A DNA stretch of 35,000 nucleotides, taken from Dictyostelium firmibasis (Eukaryota; Evosea; Eumycetozoa; Dictyosteliales; Dictyosteliaceae). The stretch lies in NCBI GenBank assembly GCA_036169595.1, contig CM069766.1, forward strand, positions 2,520,001-2,555,000. Reading direction: 5' to 3'. The notes beneath the pieces are model-generated. The model saw only the letters and a program-made list of their open reading frames with translations. It had not been told where the DNA came from and ran no database searches. The translations under genes and the position numbers were made by a program. Position 1 is the stretch's first letter. Every line of letters starts with the position of its first letter. Shown here piece by piece: positions 20,404 to 34,514 of this stretch.

Positions 20404-23400
20404 TTAATTTCTTCTTTTAATTGAGTTTCCAAAAACATCAATTAAATCATCATCATCATCATCATCATAAGAGTAAGAAGTTGATATTTGAGCTTGATCA
20501 TTCTTTTCGAAATTATAAAATATACCTTTTTTATCGACCTCTTTAACAATGTTACGCATTGAATCATAACTATACTGTTGATCTTTGTTAATTTCTTCTT
20601 CATCACCATAGGTATTATAAACGACTTTATATTCATTGTTTTCATTGTCATCACTGTTGTTTGAGGTTTTTGCGAAAATTTTATTCCAAATAGTTTTTAT
20701 TATTGGATAAACACTCGTGTTGAATTCATTGACCAAATATTTCGATTGGAATTTAATTGCGCCAGCTACGAAAACCAGAATACATATTATTAATATATAT
20801 TGTTCAGTATCTTGATAGAGACCATTGTCAAGATAAATACATGAAATGAATAAAAGGACCAAAGAAACTGTTTCTAAATTATTATCTTGGTCAGATATGA
20901 ATGGTTGGAATTTCAAGTGAATAAATAAAAACAATAGACCAAGTGTCACCAATGAGATTGAACGTAGTTTAGAGTCAAATGGCAATAAAGAAATGGTAAC
21001 GATGGAAAGTCTTTTCACCAATAAAGTTACATCCCAAAAGTAGAGTTTTGGAATGTACTTCAAGTAGAAAACACCCAATTTTCTCTCGATATCTTTATCA
21101 TTTAAACGATGTCTGTGACGATAGAGTAAAACAAAGATTATGATTGGGAAAATGCCCAACACTGTAAGTAAACAACATGTTACAGTTCTTGCCTGATAGA
21201 ATTGATTGGTATCACATTGGACCTCTGGATTCGCATTTAAAAGATAGTGAGTACCAACTTGGTTACAAAAGAGAATCAATAAAACTTCGGTTGCAAATGG
21301 ACCATAGGAATTCATACAAACTTTTACAAATGCAGAGAATTGACGATTTCTAAATTCTTTATCAGAAGTTTCAATTATATTCTTCACCAATGGTATTTTA
21401 AAAATGATTTTAGTTTTTCTCAAAGAAAACTCCAAAAGGATAATAATTGCTAAAATCAACAATAGGAATGCTGGTTGAAGAATAACAAAATAATGATTCC
21501 AATAGAAATCATAGGGTCCAATACAATCATTTAAAAACGATAAGACACCATCGGATTTACCAGCATGAGATGATGTTGCACCACTAAATAAATTGAGAAT
21601 ACTGAATTTAATTCCCGATGAAATCACTACCAATGTTTGTAAAAAGTAGAGAGCAATTGTAACTAGACCTGAATTATCGCTCGACAATTGTTGTGCTACA
21701 ACCAATACTATGAAAGTTATAATCTTGGTTGCTAATACTAATTTATTTATTGACGTCTCTTTCTTACATCCTGAACCACAATTATAGTATCCTTCAACAC
21801 AACTGGCACATAATACACCGGTGCTATAGTCTGCACAGGAGGTGTTGAAGTTTGTTGAATTTAAAAAACAAACACCAGATGGACATTGATAGACATCAGA
21901 CAATGAGCTATTGTAATCGATCCAATATCCATCCATACCAGCTATATTATTAGCACCAAAGCATACTGCATTTTGAGGACAAATTTCACATCCCAAACCA
22001 TTGGTTCCAACAGTACTATAGGGACATGGTATACATAGTGTATTTTGTTCATTTGGGTAGTAGCCACTATAACACTGCTCAAAATTGAATTGAATTTTAT
22101 TACTTGTGACAGTGGATGCATCTGAACTAATATAAATTGTTTGATTACTATTAAGTGTACCCACCAATTGGAATGGTGGTATCACTAGATATGCATCATT
22201 CGGGAAATCGATAGAAAACATTACCACACTACCAAGTGCTATAAAAAGTTTTTTAGTTTTATCGAATCTATAGCCACTAACTGGACGATGTTTATTATTG
22301 ACAAATGTGATATTGATTTGATAGGTCCCACCACTTTGAACATTCGAAACTATATTGGTACTAACATTCATAAATACTTGACCCAATACGACTGTTTGAT
22401 CTGATCCATAGGTTGCATTTTGAATATTCATAGAATTTCCATAATAATATACGAACGAGCCTAAATTAGCGGTATTATTAAAGAAATTACCACCATTGAT
22501 TAGAAGGGAGCCTGAAGAACTATCTAAACACACCACACCTCCATCTTTATATGCAATGTTACCATAAGCATTTACATTATTCAACTCTAGAGAAGATGAA
22601 GCACCAATATAGGCTACCCCACCTGAAACACCAGAATTATTAAGGAACAAACTTGACTCTATAATAGTGGAACAATTTCCCTCCATTTTAACTATTCCAC
22701 CTACATCTGAACAAAAGTTATCGCTAAAAGTACAATCGGTAATGAGTACCTGTGCGAGTTCATTCAATGTTATCAATGATGGAGCCATATTACGGGAAAA
22801 CTGGGTTCCGTTTAATTTTATATTGGTCGGACCATCAGTTGACAAAAATCCATAGGCGTTATTCTCAAAGATACTACCATTATCTTCGTAAGTCGAGGTG
22901 ATGATATCAAAAAGTGTATATTTACATCCTAGGAATATACATCCCATGGTCAATAAGGTTGATTTTACCACCTCGTTTGGATCGGTGTTCCCGATAAATG
23001 TAGAGTTATAAATTAAGAGATTTGACTTTGTAAGAGTCATTAAAGAACCGGTATTTTCCATTTGAATATGATGTAATTTTCCATTTGAACCTGAACAAAG
23101 TAAAGCATTTGCTTCATTTAAAAATGATACATTTTTAAAGTTTATTTGGGCACCCTCAACTTGAATGGAAGATGTTGAAAAAGTATTGTTGAATATAGTA
23201 TCCTTTAATTTCAAATAACCTTCGAAAGCTGATAAACTACTCGATACATTTCCATTGTGAGTAAAATAAGAATTATCCATTGATGTATTGGTATTTAATG
23301 CTAGGAAAGAGGAGAGAGTGAAAATATTTTTAGGTTGCCCATAAAAAGATAGAAATGAGGCTGTAATATAGGTTCTGTAGACACAAACCGCGGTATTGAT

Positions 23401-24937
23401 AGTTGACATTTCCAATACCATGACTTTTATCATATCCAATAGGATAGGGCATTGTCCAGTATCAGTATTTTCATTTTTATCGTATGTGAAAGTTGAATTG
23501 TTTATCAAGACTTCATTGATATTCAATAGGTTCAAACTATTAATACAATTGAATATACAATTTTCAATGAGTAAACTATAAATACTGAAAACACCAATCG
23601 ATTGAATTGCATATTGACTATGTCTACTAAAGGTTGTATTATAAAAGATAGCATAATCTAGATAATTAATTGATACAACGGAATCACCATAGTGATCTAT
23701 GAAATCGCAATTAACGAATCTAAGTGAACAATTGCCATCGATACCAATAGAATGACCACCAGCACGGGTACTAGAGTTTATAAAAACCAAATTATAAAAC
23801 GTGATATTATTGGCAACACCAAATTCCATCACAGAGGTGAACTGAACTTGAATTAATTTACCCTCACCTGAAATAATTGATTTAGCTCCACTGATATCAC
23901 CACTACCACTACCATAATCACTACCATCATTACCAGCATAAGGATGGGATATAATTTCAAGATTTTCTATACTAGAGGCATCGATATAACTATTACCCAT
24001 ACCACAATAAAATCCAGGTTCAAGAATAATCTTTGATGATTCAAAAACATCAGCAAATTGGATTGCTTGTTGAATCGATGAAAATGGCTGCTCAATAGTG
24101 CCCATACCAGTTATATCACTGCCTTTACTAGAAACGTATACAATAGGTATTTGTTGATAAGGTACTCTCGTGAATCTAATATTCTCCACATATACCACTG
24201 GTATTATAGCTTGAAAATCATAGTTTATAGTGATTGCAAAGCTTGTAGTTGGATTTGTAAATACTGAACTATCTATAAAGAATTCGTAAGGTATTCTATC
24301 GAATGTATTATCTGAGGGTTCAATTTGTTTAAAGCTATTTCCATTGAAAACTATATCCATTTCAAAATTTGCTAACGTCGTTGATATGGTAAATGTCAAA
24401 AAGTAAGCACTATTGTGATATGTATGCAATGTTTCATTCAACGTAAACATTGCTTCATTATCTGAATAGCCTGTACCACTACTTTGTATCCTTATCGCAT
24501 AATATCCAACAATATCCGTTGTAAAAAAATCTTCCTTCAAACTAGTAACAAATGAAACCGATAGTTGATCAGAATAAATCATTAACCATTCTGGGCTTTG
24601 AACCAAAGTCATATTATATTCATAGGTTTCATTTTTTCCACTAATAAATGTTTCATATAATTTTGTAAACCCCCAATCTTTTGCTATTATTTCTTGGTCT
24701 AAAATAAATAAATTAAAAATAAATAAAAAAAATTAATATTTTAACGAATAAAAATCGTTTTATTTCCAACCCTTTATTTTTTATTTTTTAATTTTTATTT
24801 GATTACTCACTACAAATATCTTCACTAACAATACCCTCGTTAGTTTGAATATGATCATCATTAATTTTAATTTGATCAGAACTAATTAAAATTGAAAAAA
24901 ATAATAAAAAAATTGTTATTATTATTACATTATTCAT
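20404..24937 (-). CDS. Giant beta-helix surface protein with cysteine-rich module and polytopic C-terminus
   Basis: Two exons on the minus strand: 24937-24811 (signal peptide MNNVIIITIFLLFFSILISS) and 24698-20404, intron 24810-24699 (GTGAGT...TTTTAG, phase 1); 1473 residues. Order: N-terminal beta-rich domain to about 225; IVYVSSKGSDITGMGTIEQP opening a long parallel beta-helix (about 228-850) with repeats such as LRFVNCDFI and LINNSTFTY; a GCC/TNFR-like cysteine module from about 915 (CIPCPYSTVGTNGLGCEICP, MDGYWIDY, GVLCASCVEGYYNCGSGC); about nine membrane segments (about 1024-1376); and an acidic cytosolic tail with an Asp run. The membrane part contains FWDVTLLVKRLSIV, LGLLFLFIHLKFQPF and NNLETVSLV, faintly like the TRP-like membrane domains of protists and fungi; that relation is tentative. 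A plasma-membrane sensor or adhesion receptor is inferred. Beginning translation at ATG 24612 would lose the signal peptide. Confidence 0.88.
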
Positions 24938-25101
24938 TTTATTTTGTATATTAAATTGTATTTTATTTTGTTCTTTTTTTTATTTTTTTTTTATTATTTT
25001 TTTTTATATCTTCATATATACAAATATTCCTGTCTAGTACTTTCACAGTACAACACATTAAATTAATTAAAGTTTTGTTTTTTTTTCTCTTGAAATTTTA
25101 T

Positions 25102-25138
<37 letters not shown>

Positions 25139-25618
25139 GAAAAAAAGGGTTCTTTGCTGAATTATGCGAAAATATCTTTTTAAGAGTTTTTTTTAATTCT
25201 TTTTATTTTTTTTTAATTTTTTTTTTTTTTACAGGAATCAATAAACTTGTTTTTTTGATTAAAACGTCATGCAATTTTGAAAAAAAATTATTGCCACAAT
25301 AAATAAAAAAATAAAAAATAAAAGAAAACTTTTTTATGGTTTATTAAATAAATCATTGGATTAAATAATAGAATCCAAAACTAATAATAATAAATAATAA
25401 TAAATAATAAAAAAAAAAAAAATAATAATAATAAATAATAATAAATAATAAATAAATAATAATAAATAATAATAAATAATAATAAATAATAATAATAAAT
25501 AATAAATAATAATAAATAATAATAATAAATAATAATAATTAATAATAATAATTAACAACAATAAATAATAATAAATAATAATAATTAACAACAAAAATAA
25601 TAAATAATAAAAAAAAAA
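24938..25618. other. Shared upstream region of the two giant beta-helix genes
   Basis: The two large paralogues are head to head here, so 0.68 kb holds both promoters. It contains an A-run of about 34 at 25103-25137, a mixed stretch at about 25020-25070 and 25140-25300 without a gene, and the AAT-type array listed below. Confidence 0.65.
25382..25612. repeat. AAT/AATAAATAAT compound simple repeat
   Basis: About 230 bases built only of TAA/AAT units in slightly varying register, running up to the start codon of the 1849-residue gene. It would form most of its leader or proximal promoter. Confidence 0.95.
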
Positions 25619-26587
25619 ATGAATAAATTAGCTCTTATTTTTTGTCTATATATATATTTAATTATATATTGCTCACTGATTCCAGCTTTGTCGTCAGCGT
25701 CATCTTCAGAATCAGCATCATCATATTCGTTTAGTAGTAGTATAGAGTCATCGTCATCATCATTCAGTAGTGAAGATTTTAGTGATTTCAGTAGTGATAG
25801 TAGTATTAATGACGATGATAGTAGTCTTAATGATTACCTGTGTGAACAATTGGGAGAAGAATTTTTTGTACAAATTAAATCAAATGGATTTGAATCCTTT
25901 GATGGATGGAACGATACATTTGGTGTGATATTCAGACATAATGCCTATGATTTTTTAGATAATTTTGAAGGTTTAGGTCTGGCTATATTTACAAAGCAAT
26001 ATAGTTTATTAAGTTCCCATCCAATACAATTTCCTAATTATACAGTCTCTCAAGAGAACTCAAAAGTAACAGACTTATTTAAATCAATTGAGTTAGATAT
26101 CAATTTTTTTTTTAGAATTTACCCAATATCAAGCAATTCATCATCATCATCAGAACAATCTGACTCTGGTAGATATTTTACCGGTTCTCAAGATATTCAA
26201 GAAAGTGGAACTGGTGTTTCAGGTTATTCAAAAGATTATGATGGTTTTTCTCTATATTCAAAGTTAGATCTAAAGAATATTGAATTTAATAAACCAAAAC
26301 AACAATTGGAAGAAACAGATTATTTTGGAAATGACGATGAACCAGATTTTTTAGAGATATTGATAGATGAGGAAAGTGTTTTAAATATTAGTCAGCTATA
26401 TTTCGATATTGAACCAACATTTCAATCAATAAGAGTTGATGTATCAAAATTTTTAGATGGTAATAACCATACAATTCATTTTATATATCATTGGACAGGC
26501 TATTACGAAAAAAGATTTACAGAATTAGGTATAGAAGTTGATTATATAAATTTTATACCTATCCCATTAAAAACAATTGGTAAGTTT

Positions 26588-26640
<53 letters not shown>

Positions 26641-29600
26641 TAATGATGAAAGAATAATAAAATCGAGAGATTAACATTTTTATTTATTTGATCAAAAAAA
26701 TAAAAAAATAGAGGGTGATATATATGTATCAAAAGAAGGTAATGATTATAGTGGCAATGGTAGTATTACAAATAGTTTTTGTTCAATTCAAATGGCACTA
26801 TATTCAATGGTTAGTGGTGGTACAATTAGATTGATGGATGATCAACAACCATTATGGCCAATGTACCTTTGGAAAGCTTATGTTGTTGATACCGTTGGAA
26901 AAGATGTAAACATAATTGGTGTAAATACAAAAATAGAGACATTAAGAAATATAACTAGAGGTTCATCATTTTTATGTAATGGTGGAATCTGTAACTTTCA
27001 AAATATTACATTTGAATGTTATTACCCAAATGATGTAATGGTTTTAACAACCAGAGCTCAATTTAATTTCACAAACTCTATTTTGAAAAACAATCCAATG
27101 TATCAGAGCATTTATCAAGGAATTGTAATTGGACCAAAAAATTCAACAGTAACTGTTCGTGATTCAGATTTTTATGTTTGTCAAGGCTGTTGCTTATTTG
27201 GAAGTTTTGATTCTGTATATGGTATGAATATTAATTTCCATGAAGCAGCCGCAACTATTTTAGATGTAGTAAATGAAAATATGACTATTCATTTTAATAA
27301 CCTAACCTTTATAGACATAAAAACTCCATCTGTTTTACCTTTTACAACGAATTTTGATACGATCATTTTGGAGAATATATTCTTTAATGGTGCAGTTGGA
27401 GACGGTTCCAATTTAGGTCTTTCATTGGAAAATGGTAATCTCGCCATCCTAAGAAACTTTTCAATGAGTTCGGGTAATTCTGCATTAAATTTAGTATCCG
27501 TTTCCACTGTGATCTTAGATAATTTCATTGTTCACTACACAGACAATCTTTTATCACTTATTTCAATCTCGGATAATGATGAAACTATAATCACAAACTT
27601 TAATATTTTCAGAGGACCTATTACAGTGGTATCTTATTTTTATTTTAACCAATCAAGAAGTGTTACTATCGATTCATTGTTATACACCGATAATGAAGTG
27701 TCTCTTGTCAATTTGAACAATGTTAATAATTTCTCAATGACAAACTCAATATTTGAACGTTGCTCTAAACAAGTGTTGATCTTAAGTACAGAAAGTTCAT
27801 TAAACTTTGCTAATATCACGGTAACTAATAGCCCAACACAGTTTTTATCAGCATTTAATTCAAGTGCAACATTTGAAAACGTTGGCTTTTTCGATAATTA
27901 TAATCTAAATACAAACTCTTTGGAGCCAATGATCAACTTTGAAGATATGGAAGCAGTTTACATAAAAAACTTAACCAGTGTTAATAACTTAAACTTCGAA
28001 TTGGTAAAGTTTGTGAATTGCCATTCAGCTGAAATAACAGAGTCCTTTATTGAAGGTCAATTATTGGGAAATATTTTCAGTATCCAAATGTCTACTGTAA
28101 ACATTACGTCGACATCGATTTTAAACTCGTTCCTTGCAAATGATTATCCAATCCATTGTACAAATTCTAAACTCTATGTGAGCGATTGTTTCTTTTTCAA
28201 TACTAGCCAATACTTTTTTATTGACTCTAGCGAATTCAATATCTCAAATACTATCTTTGAAAATATGATTACCGTTGTGGACGAATCATATTACATCAAC
28301 GAATCCAGTGGTAGATTTGAAAATATAACGATTGGACCAACTGATCCACATATTGGTTTGGTAATTACAAATTCAACAGTTGATCATTATAGTTGTAATT
28401 ATTTTAATATCTCCTCACTAAATAACACATTAGGTCTATATACAAATTCGTTAATTAAATTCGATGGGTGTACCTTTAAGAATAATGCAGCCGCAGTTTT
28501 AATGATGACCTTTGATGGTGGCAAAACTGTATTCAACAACTGTATCTTTGATTCCTTATCTTCATTGGATACTAGTATCTTAAAGAGTTGGAATCAAGAG
28601 TTTCTCTACTTTAATAGTTCAATCATTCGTTATTGTCAAAGTAATGGTAATGGTGTAGATGCAGCACAAACCAATGCACTCTTTGAAAACAGTATTGTTA
28701 TTTTCAACTATTACATCGAAGGAAATCTCTTTAAAATGGTTGATTCAAATATCTCCTTTTGTAATATCACACATTATTATAACGAAGCCAATTACTACGT
28801 TCAAAATGGCAATGTTTTCATCGAATTTTTCTTTGCCAGCTATAATTATTTTCAATCCAATTTAATCGAGTTAGATTCTTCCTCGACTATTACCCTCAGA
28901 GAATCAAATATCACCCATAACGATGGTTTTTCTATCCTCGAAATAACCGATTCAAAGATATTCCTCAATGATTCGATATTTGAGTCAAACTCGTTGGTTG
29001 AATCACTTACTTCAATCTATCGTTCCTCGATGGTTGTTCATAATGTTAGTTGGATTGAAAATACCACATCAAAGAATGGAAGCTGTATTAACGCATGGGC
29101 TAGTACCTTAATATTACTCGAATCATCATTCCTAGGTAATGTAGCGGTTGTTGGTGGCGTTAGTTCAATCTATCAATGTAATGTAACCATTGACAAATGT
29201 AATTTTCAAAGAAATAGTGCCTCATATGATGGTAGTGACTTTTCACAGAATGGCTGTGGAGCATGTTTCTATGTTATAGATTATAGTAGTAATATAGCCG
29301 CTGCTGATTCATCTTTCTACTATAATAATGCATCTCATCGTGGTGGTGTTTTCTATCTACAAAATAGTATGATGGTGCCAGGGTCGGATTCTCCATACAT
29401 TCCCCAAGCAAATTTCACCAACTGTTATTTCTATGAAAATTCTGCCGATTTTGGGCCTGGTGGTGTTTGTTACTCTGAACTAAGAGAAGGTTGTTCAAAT
29501 GATCTCTTGTCAACTTTCTCAAAAAATGTTGCAACCTATGGTGATGTATATGCATCATCGGTTAGTTATTTTGATTTCCTCCCAATTGTTAGTGGAACTC

Positions 29601-31300
29601 ATCCATTTACCACTTTCACCATAGGATTATCTCTATTTGATTTCTATGATCAAAGCATGCTTTTTTTAGACTTTTTAGCAAACTATACATTGTGGATCTA
29701 TGATCAAGAAAATAATGTTCTCGTTTTTAATACTTCAATGGATTTAGAATATCAAGGTTTCATAGAGGTTGATGTCACTCTTAACTATACATTGGGTACC
29801 CAATTCATAATAAATGCAACCGCTGAATTGGAGGGTTACCAAGAAATCTTCAAAGCAAACACAACCATCTATATGACCCAATGTAATATTGGCTTTGAAA
29901 TTGGAACCAATCAAAACTGTACACCATGCCCAATTGGTTATTATGGATATGATGGAGTTTCTTGTATAAAATGTGATATTAATAAAGCAATTTGTCCAGG
30001 TAAATCAACGATATATCCACAAAGTGGCTATTGGATCCTACTTGAATATTCCCAACCACCAGACATCTACCCATGCGATCCTGCCTATTGTTTACAAAGA
30101 ACTTGTAGAGAGGGTCAGAATGGTACATTGTGCTCAGTTTGTAATGAAGGCTATTCAAAGGTGAAAATGTTTTGTCAAGAGTGTGATGGTATTAACTGGG
30201 CAATCATCGCAGGTTTGGTTGTTTTCGTCGGTCTATACATTTTCATTATGAGTACATTTACCATTCCATCTGCATCAATCATCTTCAACTATCTATTGGT
30301 AGTACAAACCGTTGCTGTCTTTGCATACAATATTCAATATCTAACGATTTTACCATTGTTTGGACTGGATGTTGACTATTGGCCAGAAACGTGTATGGAC
30401 CCATCGATAACCTATATTCTCAAACAATTTATTGCTCTCTGTGGAATGTTATTTATAATTACACCAATCTCAATTCGTGTTTCCTGGTGTAGAGATTTAA
30501 TTATTCGTTCATTCCCTCATTTAAAAGTTTTCGTAACTGAATTCTTTGATAGAAATATCTTTTACTCTATAATTAGTTTCCTACTTTGCTTCTATACACC
30601 AATTACCTATATCTCCTTAGCATTGGTCAGTTGCATACGGGTTGGCGATAATCTTTATCTTAGTCAAGATCCATCAGTTCAATGTTTCACAAAAGAACAC
30701 TGGGGAGCATTTGTTATTGCCTGTATAATGATTTTGGTGGTTTCATTAGGGGTACCAATCTATATTTTCGTTCAAATTCGAAAGAAGAATCGTTATTTCT
30801 TAAAGATTTTCTTTGAAAAGTATAGACCTAGCTTCCAATGGTGGGATTTAATTCTATTATCAAGAAGTATCCTCTACATTTTGGTCACCTTTATCTTTAC
30901 CTATGAATTTATGTATATCAAAGGTTTGGCTATCTCAACTTTGGGTTTACTTTATACTTTCCTTACTTGGATTTGTCAACCCTATAAATCCCAATACAAA
31001 AATGATATGGAAGTTTATTTGTCCTTAATCCTATGTCTAACTGGTATCATGGTCAATACTCGTAGTTTCAATACAACTGAAGTATTTAGTGGTATAGTTT
31101 TATCATTGAGTGGTATTGGTGCCTTAATTCCAATTGCTATTTGTATTCATCATATTAGTAAAAAGATTTTCCCAACAGGTTTACAAACTACAAACCCTCC
31201 AACAACAAAAATTAGAACAAAAAGTAACGATACTCCAAGACCAATCAAATCAATCAATGATGATGGTGAATATCCAACCGATACATTATTATCAAAATGA
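25619..31300 (+). CDS. Giant beta-helix surface protein with Ser-rich N-domain and polytopic C-terminus
   Basis: Exons 25619-26579 and 26712-31300, intron 26580-26711 (GTAAGT...ATAG, phase 1); 1849 residues. A signal peptide (MNKLALIFCLYIYLIIYCSL) precedes a serine-rich stretch and a 250-residue beta-rich N-domain, all in exon 1. Exon 2 opens almost at once with IYVSKEGNDYSGNGS, the start of the beta-helix, which runs to about residue 1370 with units such as VNITSTSILNSFL and LRESNITHNDGFSILEITDS. A cysteine module follows (CTPCPIGYYGYDGVSCIKC, SGYWILLEY, NGTLCSVCNEGY), then about nine membrane segments (about 1483-1800) with FQWWDLILLSRSILYIL and LGLLYTFLTWICQPY matching the neighbouring giant gene, and a basic Ser/Thr-rich tail. 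It is probably glycosylated at the cell surface. The two giant genes are diverged paralogues. Role inferred only: sensing or adhesion. Confidence 0.9.
26591..26635. repeat. (AT)n dinucleotide microsatellite in intron
   Basis: About 22 uninterrupted AT units beginning a few bases after the splice donor of the 1849-residue gene's only intron. It could fold on itself in the pre-mRNA. Confidence 0.95.
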
Positions 31301-31399
31301 TCTTTAAAATTTAATTTAATATTATTAATACTAATAATAAAAATAAAAATAAAAATAAAAATAATTTGCATTAAACACACAATCATTACATCAAATTTT

Positions 31400-31443
<44 letters not shown>

Positions 31444-31526
31444 CAATTTTCGTTTTTCATTTTTTTTTTTTGCATTTTTTTATTTTTCTAAATTAAATAC
31501 ACACAAACATATATATACAATTAATC

Positions 31527-32059
<533 letters not shown>

Positions 32060-32359
32060 ATATACTTATTTACTAAAGTTTAAATATATACATAATTTGG
32101 ATATACCCCATGAAAAAAAATAAAATAAAATAAAAAAAAGAAAAAAAAATTAAAAATACATGAATGGATTCAATCAATTTAGATAAATCAATCTTTTAAT
32201 ATTGTAGAAAAAAAAATAGAAAAAAAAAAAAAAAAGAATCATATTTGTCATTATGGATTTATAGTAGGAAATTTAGGTACTTCAATCTTTTTTGAAACTA
32301 TAATTGTTTTTTGTGTCTATTTTTTTTATTTTAATTTGGAACTAAAATTTTTTTTTTTT

Positions 32360-32397
<38 letters not shown>

Positions 32398-32584
32398 ATA
32401 TAAAACTTTACAAACACCACTCATCGATAATATATTTTTTTATTTGTATATTTAATACAACTTTTTTTTTTTAATAGTTTTTCATTCTTTTGTACATACA
32501 CAATTAAACCTTTTTCTTTCATTTTTTTAAAAAACTTTTTTTTTTTTTTTTTTTTTATTTCAATTACCAAATAATCGATCGACC
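32060..32584. other. Intergenic region between Tim10 and MEMO genes
   Basis: 3' flank of the Tim10 gene and promoter of the MEMO gene. It contains A- and T-runs, including a T-run of about 36 near 32361-32396. The mixed stretch at 32235-32300 has no frame or RNA fold that I can identify. Confidence 0.6.
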
Positions 32585-33687
32585 ATGATTAGAAATTGTA
32601 CACACGCAGGTAGTTGGTATTTAGAGAATGCACAAAAACTTGATAAACAATTATCAGATTGGTTAAGTGTTGTTGCTCGCCAAAATCAACATGTCAAATC
32701 AATTATTGCACCGTATGTTGTTGTTCACTTTTTTAAATATATCTAACAATAGTAATTGTTTTAACCATTATTTATATATATATCATATACAGACATGCAG
32801 GCTATTCTTACAGTGGTAGAGCAGCATCTTACGCATATATCAATTTGATTCCAGAGAATTTGTATGTTTATAAAAAAAAAAAAACAAAAAAAAAAAAAAA
32901 AAAAGTTAATATTAAAATATTAATTATATAAACATTAAATATAGTAAGAGAGTATTTATTTTAGGTCCATCACATCATGTATATATGAAAACCTGTGGTT
33001 TAACTAAATTAGATACATGGGAAACACCATTAGGTGATTTAATGGTTGACAAAGAAACATCCAATAAACTCTATAATACCGGTAATTTCATTTGGAATAC
33101 AAAGGGTGTAGATGAAGATGAACACAGTTTAGAAATGCAATTACCATATATTGCAAAAATTGCTGAAAAGTATTATTAAATATTTTCATTGGAAAAAAAA
33201 AAAAAAAAAAAAAAACTAACAATTTTTTTTTAATAGGAGATTATCAGAATTAAGTATTGTACCAATTATGGTTGGTAGTTTATCAGTTGATTTAGAGGAA
33301 TTATATGGAAAGATATTAGCACCATATTTTGATGATCCAGAAAACTTTTTTGTAATTTCATCTGATTTCTGTCATTGGGGAGAAAGATTCAGTTATACTA
33401 GATATGAGAATAGAGATGTCCCAATCTACAAATACATTGAGGAATTGGATAGAAAAGCAATGAAAATCATTGAAGGTGGTGATCCACTTCAATTCTCAAA
33501 ATATTTAAAAGAAACCAAGAATACAATTTGTGGTAGATGTCCAATCGCTGTAATGTTATGGATTGCAAAGAATAGTCAATTCAAATATAACATTTCCTCT
33601 GTCTATTATGAACAATCAAGTAAAGTAACAAAGTCTTCTGATTCTTCTGTTAGTTATGGCGTTTTATCTTTTTCAAAAGAGGTCTAA
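32585..33687 (+). CDS. memo1: MEMO1 family protein
   Basis: Four exons: 32585-32712, 32793-32861, 32945-33169 and 33237-33687, all introns phase 2 (donors GTATGT, GTATGT, GTATTA; acceptors CAG, TAG, TAG); 290 residues, close to human MEMO1 (297). Family blocks read across the splices: TRP-type start [70 protein letters not shown] and CGRCPIAV. By comparison with human MEMO1 the metal-site residues map to His44, His76, His187 and Cys239, each offset by five, so the site is intact. MEMO proteins are related to class III extradiol dioxygenases; the human one binds copper or iron and works in motility and receptor signalling. A similar role here is inferred. The gene is convergent with the membrane protein gene at 33849-34967. 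Confidence 0.95.
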
Positions 33688-33848
33688 AAAAACAAAAAAA
33701 TATAAAATAAATATTCATCTATCTATTTTTTTTTTTTTTTTTTTAAACAACAAAACAAAATAAATATAAGAGGTGTGATCATTTTTATTTTATGTCTACT
33801 ATTATATAACAATTTGTGAGGGTGATAGGGTTGAGTGTTTTTTTTTCT

Positions 33849-34452
33849 TTATTTTGCAATACAAAATGAATGTGGAATTTGGGTAGGTGATGCCGCTGAT
33901 GGATTAGTTAAAGGTACAATATTTGGATCTTTTTTGAATTTCATTAATATAATTAAAAAACCACTTAAAATTTCAATTATCAAAGTTGAAAAAAATGCTA
34001 TTTTAACATTTAATAATCCTGAATCTAAACTCCATGAATATCCAAACTAAAAAATTAAAAAAAAAAAAATAATTAAAAAAATTAAAAATTAGGATTAAAA
34101 TTTAAATATAAAAGTATATAAAAAATGATATTTATAAACACTTACAATTGTATCATTGACATGGCCAATTCTACCATTTAAAGATTTACATTTACCAATA
34201 TGTTGATCTCCTTCTATTGATAAATCAGCACATAATGGATCGATGGAACCTTTATAATAAAATTGTTGACCAATGAAAGCTTTTCTAATATTTAGTGGTA
34301 TAAATGAAACATAAACAATTGTTAAAACCCCTAATAATACCAAAAAGAATACTATTATTCCTAATAAAATATTTCTTTTTTTCTTTATAATCAATATTTT
34401 TTCTCTTCTAACTGTTTCTTCATCTTCTATATCTTCATTTTTACGTTCATCA

Positions 34453-34514
<62 letters not shown>

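Noticed and set aside
25361-25594. Minus-strand Leu/Ile/Tyr frame
   Set aside because: Translation of the AAT-type simple repeat ahead of the 1849-residue gene.
33835-34050. Plus-strand frame of 71 codons (GIWVGDAADGLV...)
   Set aside because: It is antisense to exon 2 of the four-pass membrane protein, whose splice sites, membrane segment and stop are all clear on the minus strand.
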